From Ipomoea triloba (Eukaryota; Streptophyta; Magnoliopsida; Solanales; Convolvulaceae), in contig NC_044919.1 in the NCBI RefSeq assembly GCF_003576645.1, forward strand, positions 25,084,476 through 25,148,475: DNA of 64,000 nt. Direction: 5' to 3'. This document shows, piece after piece, positions 54,325-64,000 of this stretch. Below the pieces are notes generated by a model. It made no database searches, had not been told where the DNA came from, and saw only the letters and a program-made list of their open reading frames with translations. The position numbers were made by a program, and so were the translations under genes. The number at the start of each line of letters is the position of its first letter. Within the stretch, counting starts at the first letter, position 1.

Positions 54325-55660
54325 TAGTTTTATACGCGCATTGCGCGAATGGGTTAATGCCCAATGTTTATATTTAAATAAATATTTGAAAGTATATCAA
54401 TGCAAATAGGAGAAGTTTATACATGGGTAATTGAATGTTGAATTTTTTTATTTAAATATCTAACTCAAAGTATATGAATCCAAGATAATATAGAAAATTC
54501 ATTATAATTTTTAATAAAATAAATGTTTGCAAGCTTGTAAAATCGATAGTCTAAATATTTGGTCTAAAAATGATAGTCTAAATAAATACTACTTTTAATT
54601 TGAATTTTTCTAAGTGTTCTTAATTCTCTTTTGAGTAACATTGTCATTGTCTTCATCTTTATTATTTGTTCTCTTCCTTTTTGTTGGTAGTGTGTTATTT
54701 GCAATTCGGTTATTGTTGGTAGCATAGATGACAACGTCATGCAATGAGATTATGATATAGGAGCTATGGACTTTCCTTGTTTTGCTCGAGGTTCATTTGG
54801 TTCAACCATTATTGTTGAATGAGTTATTGTGGATAAAGAAATCCCTAGTTTAAGGGAAAAGATTAAATAAATTAGTAAAAATTTGAAAATTTTAAATATG
54901 ATGTATTCCAAATATATTAAAAGGTAGTTTCTCGCTTCAATTTGCTGGGTAATGGGTTATTTGAGTACTTTCATTGTCAACAAATCCCCCAAGTAGTTAA
55001 TATGATTGGTTTCAAACTATTCTTTTTATTTTTATTTTTTTTTATTTTTTTCATGGTATTAAACAAATACATATGTATCATATTTGGTGTAACTACTAAT
55101 TTATTTAATTCAATAAGAGTAAAATAGAGTGATTCCGCTTCAATTTGTTGGGTTATTTGAGTACTCTCTTTGTCAACCAATCACCAAGTAGTTAATATAA
55201 TTAGCTTCAAATTATTTTTTTAAAAAAATTCATAGTATTAATAAAATACTTGGTAAATAAATATATAACATTATTTTGTACTATAACTTTGATATTTAAT
55301 TACAAGATATTGTAAAAATAAGATAATGGACAATGTAATGAATATCAATTGATAAATTTGAATGTAAAGAATCTTTGCATGAGAGAAAATAAAGACAATA
55401 TAACTAATGAAATTATTTCTCTTATTTAATTTAATTTTTTGATAATGAATAATTTTTTTCAAATAAAGGTATTGTAGACACATAATTCTACATTAAAGAA
55501 ATACATATGTATCATTTTTTGTTGTAGCTACTAATTTATTTAATTTAATAAGAGTAAATACATATGAGAAACTTAAATATGTCAAATTTGATTGATTTGA
55601 GGTTCGAACCTAAGACCTTTCTTATAGAAATTAATGGTAAGTTAAAAGTTAACGGATAAT
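54325..55660. repeat. Dispersed block R, copy 2
   Basis: Colinear with 33200-34800 and without the MULE MITE found there. It has its own internal duplication of about 190 bp (cttcaatttgctgggtaatg near 54934 and cttcaatttgttgggttatt near 55138). Confidence 0.75.
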
Positions 55661-55741
55661 CATAAAAGTAAGGTAATCTCTATTAATAATATTAATCTGA
55701 ATTATCTTAACCATCTATTTGATTAGATAAGTTGACCGCCA

Positions 55742-55850
55742 TTTTTTCTACCCAAGCTCGAACCCACCACCTCCTTCCACTGAAGCTCAAACCCACCACC
55801 TCCCGTATAAAGAGAAAGGTTTGATGCCACTGGACCACAAGGTCCTTGGC
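55742..55850 (-). mobile_element. SINE (Au-like), minus orientation
   Basis: On the minus strand it starts gccaaggaccttgtggtcca, passes gggaggtggtgggtttgagc and repeats the B-box-like segment as gggttcgagcttgg. The doubling of that segment is peculiar to this copy. Confidence 0.8.
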
Positions 55851-55979
55851 AATTTAAGCCTTATATAAAATATATAAAATACCTTATAGCATAAATGTAG
55901 TACTTTATATAAAAACTATAATAGATAATATGCAGGAAATAAAGTGTCATTACATAGCAGAATTACATATATAATCAAT

Positions 55980-56110
55980 ACTTTAAACCTTATATATAAT
56001 CATTTATAACTTAAATGTAATACTCATACTCTATATAACAAAATTGCAATCAACATTATATATAATCATTTATAACTTTAATGTAACACTCATACTCTAT
56101 ATAACAAAAT
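55980..56110. repeat. Tandem duplication of about 66 bp
   Basis: tataatcatttataactt and actctatataacaaaattgc each occur twice at equal spacing. A right end of the gtgtgagacc MULE family (gatagtctcatacaaaaaat) follows near 56210; its left end was not found. Confidence 0.8.
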
Positions 56111-56346
56111 TGCAATCAACAGTTTTTAGTAAATAATATTACTAAACTCATATACCATAAGATTCAAATTCTCATGACCTGACATGTCTCAAGAATTGAG
56201 ACTCGTGGGATAGTCTCATACAAAAAATTTTGCCAACTTCATACCGATATTCCTCTAATTACATCTTCAAGTTTCATAATACTCCCTGAATTCTACTACG
56301 GTCGTCGTGTACGTAGATAAATTTTTAAGGATAATACTGGTGAAAC

Positions 56347-57310
<964 letters not shown>

Positions 57311-57336
57311 CTTTAGGGAATGTTATTTTTTTTTGG

Positions 57337-57361
57337 GGGGGGGGCGGGGGGGGAGGGGGGG
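57337..57361. repeat. Poly-G tract
   Basis: A run of about 24 bases that are G except for one C and one A, directly after a T-run. Unusual in this AT-rich DNA, and able to form a G-quadruplex. Confidence 0.9.
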
Positions 57362-57454
57362 AATTGAACATAAGATAGCATAAGCCAAAGATGAGAATGC
57401 AAGCTTTGGAATATCACATACCCCGGGTTATGTTGTATAACTTGAACTAAACAC

Positions 57455-57880
57455 TCCCTAAATGGGAATGAAAGTCATACACATTATTGTTTGGTTGACA
57501 ACGTTTTAAAACGTGGGTATAAAATTTGATTGCCCCTATAATTACAAAACTAATTACCTAATTAATTTAAATAAGGTATTATTCCATTAATTCAGCCTTA
57601 TCCATCCTCATTTCATTGCCACCTCACTTTATTGACTTTCTCACTGCATTTCCTACTCATTTCATTGTTACTCCGATCAATTATCTTGATTTGTTTTTAA
57701 ATTTTAAAAACTTTTATTCCGATTATAAGGTCATGCATAACCAAATATTAATATTAGTAATCATTCTTCTTATTTCACCCTACTACCAAACATACAAAAT
57801 ACTTTCACCAAAACCTATTCCAATTACCAAATATTTGATTTTATTTTTGATTCCTATGTTCAAACCAAACACACCCTAAA
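57455..57880. mobile_element. MITE with a gtgtttgg terminus, copy 2
   Basis: Related over most of its length to 6402-6870 (aatgggaatgaaagtc; tactaccaaa; aaaatactttcaccaaaacc; caaatatttgatt). It ends aaaccaaacacaccct. The left end abuts another terminus (aactaaacactccctaa), so two MITEs may be fused here. Confidence 0.6.
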
Positions 57881-59320
57881 ATATATGTACTAACAAAAAT
57901 CTTATCATAATTTAATAATTTTGTTGCTCTAACAACTGAAACTACAACTCATTTAAAAAGTTATGAGACATATTGCAATCGTAATAGTGACAACTAGCAA
58001 TCGAGTCTCACCAGCGGCAGCGCGTAGGCAACCTCTCAAAGTGAGGGACTTTTTGTGTGTAGTAAGCAAAAATCTAGTTGAGTTATCATGATTTACATCC
58101 TCTCAGATGCTTTGTCAGGTCGAGCGTGGAGAGCCCTTGGGGAGTTGGGGTTGGAGATTCGACCTTTTAGGAAGAATGGTAATAATGACAAATTAAAACG
58201 ATTAGAAACAAATAATTAAAAAAAAAAAACGAAAAAGGTAATTGTCCTAAAAGTGATGTCGGGAGTTGCGTGAAATGTGAAATGGTACAAATTGCAAGTA
58301 ATCAATTAATTGTAGTGTTAATACCACTGAGAATTGGCGACAAAAACAAACATGTATTGTTGTAACCTCACATGTATCGTCACTCTAAATTTGGCGATGC
58401 AAACAAGACAGGCCAATCGTACACTGCTCCACAAATATCTAAAGCCCTTGGAAATTACTATGTACCCAATCATCATATTAAACATCTGCAAACTACCGGA
58501 CAACCCAATCAAGTTGATTGGCAAACTACCGGACAACCCAATCAAGTTGATTGGATACTTAACTTAGTAATTATAATGTTCTAAATTTAATTGTTAATGA
58601 AAACGGTTAATTGGTCTTCTTGATTTGAACGGTCAAATATGAAAAACCTAGACCGATACACTTTATTGTAGTATTTTGCTGGCAGAATTTGCCTACTACA
58701 CACACTCAAGTAATGACTACAAAGTTTCTCTCATCACTAAAAAAAAAATTTACTAACTCGGCTACGTAGGCGTAAAAGAGATGTTAAGTGGATGGAACAT
58801 GACTCATCACAGAAAACTTTCGGCAATTCTTTTCCCAAGCCAGTATTTTAATTTTCACATGTCCAAACACAAACTCTACTTTCTTTCCCCAATATTTTCT
58901 TCATAATCAAATAGTTTTATTGTAATAATCAAGAAACTACGATTATTGCTACTAATTACTTATAAAATTAATTTAGTAATCACAATTTCCTTTGCTTGTT
59001 TTGGCTTTAAATTAAGGCATAAATAATGTTCTTATCACAGATTAAATTTAATGTAACAAATCAGTTTTCAAAAATCAAGAAGAAAAAAAAAACCTTCTAC
59101 TTTATAATATTTTATATTAAAAAGAGTTGAAACTTATACTGTAGTAATGATATATAAAAAGAGACGTACAGTAATTTAAGTAAGTACCAAAAGTACACAA
59201 ACAACACTTCTATTACATGATATTGATTATACCCGACAAATTGTGACACATTAACACGACACAAAATCATACACAAAAATAACGATATTACGTTAGTATT
59301 TAGTCTTAACGTGTCCAAAA
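57881..59320. other. Intergenic DNA, unassigned
   Basis: A less AT-rich patch at 57995-58160 (caaagtgagggactttttgt, then gatttacatcctctcagatg) resembles the 3' part of a non-LTR element but has no clear end. A 33-bp direct duplication lies at 58488-58554 (caaactaccggacaacccaa twice). No gene was seen. Confidence 0.35.
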
Positions 59321-59596
59321 TATAACTATCAAAGTGGACTGAAACCCGCGAACTGACCAGCACCCGCCCTGCGATAGGAAGGGTTAAGGCCACAAGAAAA
59401 ACGACCCAAAAAATTACGGGCTTAACGGACTTGGCCCGCAGCCCGCGTGGGCTAACCCGCATGGGCTGCGTGCCAAGCCCCTAATTAAAAAAATAAAAAA
59501 ATATATACATATGCTGCAGAGCAAGGCAGTACCCTGCCTTATTTATATGTTATATATATAATGTTACCCAGCAAGGCAGCGTACTGCCTTGCTGTG

Positions 59597-59659
<63 letters not shown>

Positions 59660-59961
59660 TATATTTTATAAAATGTAATTTTTAAAATTTTTAAACACAA
59701 AAAAATTAATATTATTTGCAGGCTTTACTTACTTTTTTGAACTTTGAATTAATATTAATTTTTGTTAGATTATAATGTTGGATTGCAAATTCGCAATGTT
59801 AGTATTTGTAGACTCTACTTATTGTTTTGAACTTTGAATTTAACAAGAATTATTACAAAAAAAAAAAAAAACCCTCGGGCTGACCTGCAAAAACCCGCCA
59901 GAGATTAGACCCGCAGTGGGGTGGGCCTAATGGGGCGGACCGGCCCGCTTTGACAGTACTA
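59321..59961. mobile_element. hAT-type MITE with cccg-rich ends, 641 bp
   Basis: The left end is tataactatcaaagtgg. The right end, reverse-complemented, is tagtactgtcaaagcgg. The 8-base flanks gtccaaaa (59313-59320) and gtccaaag (59962-59969) differ at one base. Subterminal aacccgc/gcgggtt phrases are typical of this hAT MITE type. The centre holds agcaaggcagtaccctgcct and its mirror, plus a TA run (59601-59653). A fragment of a similar element lies at 33070-33190. Confidence 0.82.
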
Positions 59962-60253
59962 GTCCAAAGTCATTAATGGGTCGACCCGCTAAATTTTTTA
60001 AAAAATTTTTGTTTTTTATTTTTTTTTAAGGATAAAAACTTAATGCATAAAATCAGAAGCCTGAATATTCACAAGAAACAAAGGAGGAGAGTACAACCAT
60101 TCCCCGCAATCTGACTCAGAAACAGCTTCCCGAGCAATAGCATGGGCAGCACGATTCACAAATCGACTAGCAAAAAGAAAAATTACATCATGAATCTGGG
60201 ATGTAGTTTCTTTTACATCATCAATAATAAGACCAAACGAAGAATTAAAAGAG

Positions 60254-60626
60254 TTAGACGATAGTTTTCAAAAAAAAAAAAAAAGACTTAGACGATAAAG
60301 CATAAAATACAAGTTGGGAATCAGTTTCAACATCCACATCCCCTAACTCCAACTCCTTAAACCAGCTAAGAGCTTTCCGGATACTCAGCTTTAGCGTCTT
60401 TAACCCTAAAAGATCCAACATAACTCTTGGCTTTTGGTGCAATAAAATGACCTTCATCATCAAGGATAATCCAACCCATTCCCATAATAGAATTATTAAA
60501 ATCCATTGCCACATCCGTGTTGAGTTTTAGCCTACCTTGTGTCGATGGACTCCATTGCTCCATACCAGTATTTGACATTGTGTATGGCTCATTCAAACCA
60601 TTAACATTCTTCCAACTAGTCCACAT
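60254..60626 (-). pseudogene. LINE RNase H domain
   Basis: GRLKLNTDVAMDFNNSIMGM resembles the K-x-N-x-D-(G/A)-A start of plant RVT_3 RNase H domains. Further on, ELGDVDVETDSQLVFYALSS holds the E-T-D-S metal-site motif. The two parts lie in different frames, so one frameshift separates them. RNase H at the C-terminus is known for a subset of plant L1 elements. Confidence 0.82.
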
Positions 60627-60930
60627 AGATAAAGCAGCATATATGCAACATGGTGTTCATCTCATAAGTGGTGCCCTTCCACACAAACTCATTCCTGCTA
60701 CACCAAAGACCCCAACAAACAAATAAACTTACTTAAGCAATTTCCCGTAAGATTACTGATATTTGCAAAAAAATAGTTGGAGATATTACCATTACCGTGA
60801 GAGATAACCGGCAGCCCTATAATGTTCCAAAGTCTTTTGGTTTCACGACAGTCAGCGAAGATGTGAAAAGTCATCTCCTATTGTTGTTGACACAAATAAC
60901 ACAATAGTGAGCAAGCAACATGTATAGCAT

Positions 60931-61257
60931 TCAGGGCGAAAGGAATTCATAAGCTAATTTCCAGCAAAAACTCTTTACTTTGGGAGGCACCTGCAAATTC
61001 CATAGCTTCGTCAAGGGTCTAGTATCATTGACTTCCCCTAACAACTTTCTGTAACAAGATTTGACGGTATATCGCCCTTTAGCATCAGCAGCCCATATCC
61101 ACGAGTTTGGTGGTCCTCTTCTGCTTATCGGGAGATTAAGGATCAACTCGGCATCTCTAGGCTCGAAAATTTCATGCACAAATTCAGTATCCCACTCGGC
61201 GCCATGCATACTAAAAAGAGACGAAACTGGAGCTTGTGCAATAGATTCATGCAGCAA
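60931..61257 (-). pseudogene. LINE zf-RVT domain
   Basis: Reads DAELILNLPISRRGPPNSWI, W-x-x-D-x-K-G-x-Y-T-V-K-S-x-Y, then LWNLQVPPKVKSFCWKLAY. This is the conserved zinc-binding reverse transcriptase module of plant LINEs. 108 codons are open. Confidence 0.85.
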
Positions 61258-61738
61258 AGTCGTGACCTGGGGTTTAACTCATCCGACAGCCAAGGATTAC
61301 TACCAATTATTGTTGTTTTTCCATTGCCAATACATCTTCTTCACTCGTTTTTCAACAGATGTTGCACCTCCATCATCCCCCTCTATATATATGAGGGATT
61401 GCTACCAATTCTAGCCTCAAAGAACAAAGATGATAGATAATAACGAGCCTTGTAGACACGGGCCATAAGTGATTTCGGCATTGTCAATAAACGCCACGCT
61501 TGTTTACCCAAGAGTGCTAAGTTCATCTCATGAAGTCTGCGAAAACCCATACCACCCCCAAATTTCATTTACATAAACTTACCCAATTTTTCCATCGAAT
61601 CCGTTTGCCATTGCCAATAGTGTCTGTCCACCAATATTCATTCATCATTATCTCCATCTCCTTGCACAGACCTATAGGTAATAAGAAAACCATCATGGCA
61701 TAAGAGGGCAATGCCTGAATAACATTTTTTAAGAGAAC

Positions 61739-62949
61739 CTACCTCCCTGCGCGTGACAAAAATTTCGCAATCCAGCTTCGGACCTTATTCAAAATTTTCC
61801 CTTTTAAAAAACCAAGTATTTCATTTTTTCCCCCGGCAACTAATGAAAGAAAACCCAAATATTTCTCTGAGGTATCACCTTTTCGCAAGCCTAGAATTGT
61901 GACCACATTATCACGAACTTGCTGCTGCACATTAGAGCTAAAGAACACCATAGACTTGTCAAAATTTATCTGTTGACCTGAGGCCTTCGAATAAACATCC
62001 AGAACCCATTTCATCTTTGCACTTTTAGTTGCATTTGCACAGAAAAAAAAAGGAAACAATCATCTGCAAATAAAAGATGTGAAATTGGCGGGGCCCCTCT
62101 ATCAACAAATACACCATGCAACGAACCTTGTATCATTTGTCGATCAATTAAAGCCCTTAATCCCTCAGCAATAAATAGGAAAAGATATGGAGAAAGGGGA
62201 TCACCTTGCCGGAAGCCTCTTCCCAGAATAATTGGGTCGAATTGTTGTTGCTCATGCAAAACGTGATACTTAACTGAGCTAACAGTTTCAATCATTAAAT
62301 CAACCCACTTCCTATCGAACCCCATTTTCAACATCACCCCTTTTAAAAACTGCCACTCAACATGGTCAAATGTCTTGCTCATATCAACTTTCAAAGAACC
62401 AACGCATTTTTTTCCTTGAGTCTTACGTTTCAGGAAGTGATGAGTTTCATACGCAAGCATGATATTATCAAATATTAATCATCCCGGAACAAATACACTC
62501 TGAGCTTGTGAAATAAGACCATTCAACATAGTTTTCAATCGGTTAGCACATACCTTGGTCGTAATTCTATATAGTACATTGCAAAAAGCAATCGGGTGAA
62601 GGTCTTTCATTGAGTCTAGATTAGCTTTTTTCGGGATTAAAACTATGAAAGTGTCATTGGCCTTTGTTGGCAATTTGGTTAAATCCACAAAATTCCTACA
62701 GAACATCGTCACATCATTCCCAACAATGTCCCAAAAATGCTGAAAAAACCCCAACCCCAACCCCAACCCATTGGGACTTGGAGATTTATCGAGATGCATT
62801 TGGAAAACTGCATGGTGTACTTCTTCTGCACTAATCGGTCTAAGCAATGTGGTACTTTCCTCAGGTTTCAAACGAGACGTTATGCAATCCAAAACCTCAT
62901 CCATTTCACATTGAGAAGTTGTAAACAGATTTGTAAAATAGTCCAGCAC
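61739..62949 (-). pseudogene. LINE reverse transcriptase, broken
   Basis: 62949-62479 has the fingers region (DKSPSPNGLG; FIVLIPKKANLDSMKDLHPI; QSVFVPG). 62460-62011 has the palm (DMSKTFDHVEWQFL, FRQGDPLSPYLF, HLLFADDCFLFF with the FADD catalytic motif). 62059-61739 continues with a QQINFDKSMVFFSSN-type segment. Frameshifts separate them. YDMSKAYD-type first aspartate and FADD are kept, but the protein cannot be made as one chain. Confidence 0.88.
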
Positions 62950-62999
62950 TACCTCTCACATTTCCTCCATAGAATCAACCATGACACTGTCCTCTCTCC

Positions 63000-64000
63000 T
63001 CAATTTCTTAATCTGATTTCAATGCCTTCTGGACTTAACAACATTATGAAAATATTTTGTGTTAAGATCTCCTTCATTGTATCAATGTTCCTTAGCTCTT
63101 TGTTTCCAATAGATATGTTGTTGATTAAGCAAAGATAAACACGTCTCATACGAAGGTGATCCAGACAAGTTTTGCATAAGTCAATCTTGCGCTGAAATTC
63201 TTTATTGTAACTTTTGCCCCACCTCCATAAATCAATACCACACGCTTCTATACGGCCCAACACATTAATCCCCGTGGTTCAGTTTCGATTGTTAATAATA
63301 ATCTCCATGCATTTATCTTCCCGTATCTACATATTATCGAAAGAGAATCGACGACAGCAGGTGCCATTCATAATTACCACTAGTGTGAGGACAAGCCATA
63401 AATGATCACTATACGGGCAAGTCAATGAGCAAGCCTTTGCACCTTCATATAACATAAACCAAGAGTCTGTAGTGAGGATTCAGTCGAGTTTTTCCTCAAC
63501 CATATCCAAAGTACCCTAAGATCTCTCCCAAGTAAACTGATTGCCTATAAACGCAAAATCCTAGAGACCACCATCCGCTATAGCTTCGCTAAAACTAGTA
63601 ATTAGCTAATTAGGGTGAGGGTTGTGCCCTCTCTTCTCAGTTTGGTGCAGCAGATCATTATAGTCCCCCATAATCACCCATGGCATTATACTCAAACCAG
63701 CTAAACCTCAAAGTAGTTACCATGATTCTCTCCTTCAGGACTACTCTAAGTAGCCATATTAGCTAGTAAACCTCCATTTCGGGCTGCCAATATCAAGGGC
63801 ACGGTTGAATCAATATGATTACTTGAGTATCTCGTCATTCCATAACAAATCAACCCCCCTCAATGACCGCAAGCATCAACCACAAACATATTCTAAAAAC
63901 CCAGTTGCACTCTTATCGGTTCCATTTTTTGCTTTATCATAAACGTTTCCATAAAAAAATACCACATTTGGCCTCCTCACATGGATGATATCCACTAGTA
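63000..64000 (-). pseudogene. LINE endonuclease region, broken
   Basis: A minus-strand frame near 63700 reads PWVIMGDYNDLLHQTEKRG, the G-D-(F/Y)-N motif of AP-type endonucleases of L1 elements. Near 63240-63000 is a linker (IEACGIDLWRWGKSYNKEFQ) that precedes reverse transcriptase. Stops are frequent. The start lies past 64000. Confidence 0.8.

Larger units (their letters stand above)
60005..64000 (-). mobile_element. L1-type LINE with RNase H, 5' end beyond the window
   Basis: Domains read leftward in the expected order: endonuclease (63960-63000), reverse transcriptase (62949-61739), zinc-binding RVT domain (61257-60931) and RNase H (60626-60254). The 3' end near 60030 runs into a T-rich stretch on the plus strand, which is a poly(A) tail on the minus. 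The element is decayed. The 5' end and target duplication are outside view. Confidence 0.88.

Overview
The window looks like nuclear DNA of a flowering plant, probably a eudicot. It is AT-rich, its genes have introns, and plant families of LTR, LINE, SINE, CACTA, hAT, Mutator-like (MULE) and Stowaway-like elements occupy most of it. I cannot name the species from sequence alone. No bacterial gene, CRISPR array or operon was seen.

Host genes are few. (1) A single-exon gene for an acidic plant protein of unknown function lies at 3841-4413 (+). (2) A split mTERF-family gene lies on + : a candidate 5'UTR exon near 19.2-19.33 kb, a 23-codon start exon at 22050-22118 and a terminal exon at 31162-31743. 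Its second intron has grown from about 0.76 kb to 9 kb. (3) An unidentified last exon lies at 35406-35543 (+). (4) A CYP96-like cytochrome P450 gene with two exons lies at 36121-38556 (-) and appears intact at 515 codons. (5) A four-exon GASA/snakin-type cysteine-rich peptide gene lies at 49123-50744 (-). Its exons are too short for a simple ORF scan.

Layout. 0-3.3 kb: Athila-type Ty3/gypsy remnant. 5.6-10.5 kb: MITEs and SIRE-like LTR debris. 10.5-13.1 kb: broken hAT transposase gene (-). 13.58-14.96 kb: CACTA element with target-site duplication (TSD) CAT. 15-18.2 kb: decayed Ty1/copia pol and tail, with a SINE in it. 19.2-31.8 kb: the mTERF gene and its nested intron. 32-35.3 kb: MULE MITEs and a 1.4-kb dispersed block. 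36-39 kb: the P450. 38.7-41.6 kb: a duplicated P450 upstream region. 41.9-45.2 kb: MITEs, SINEs and a MULE with non-TIR cargo. 45.4-48.8 kb: a decayed copy of the mTERF 3' end split by a SINE that is itself split by a solo LTR. 49-50.8 kb: the GASA gene. 51-60 kb: MITEs, SINEs, a 220-bp TA tract and an hAT MITE. 60-64 kb: an L1-type LINE with RNase H (-), running off the right edge.

The most striking structure is mTERF intron 2. Two MULE-type MITEs sit one inside the other, each showing terminal inverted repeats at both ends. Inside them are rearranged SIRE-like copia segments forming a long inverted repeat (24959-28054 against 28173-29687). That material was later hit by a 1.57-kb mini-copia (TSD CATGA) and a 526-bp hAT MITE (TSD ACCTTATT). 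Many insertions in the window have target-site duplications readable by eye, so much of the order of events can be reconstructed. No new host pathway is evident. The novelty lies in the two split genes, the hairpin-forming intron and the duplicated segments.
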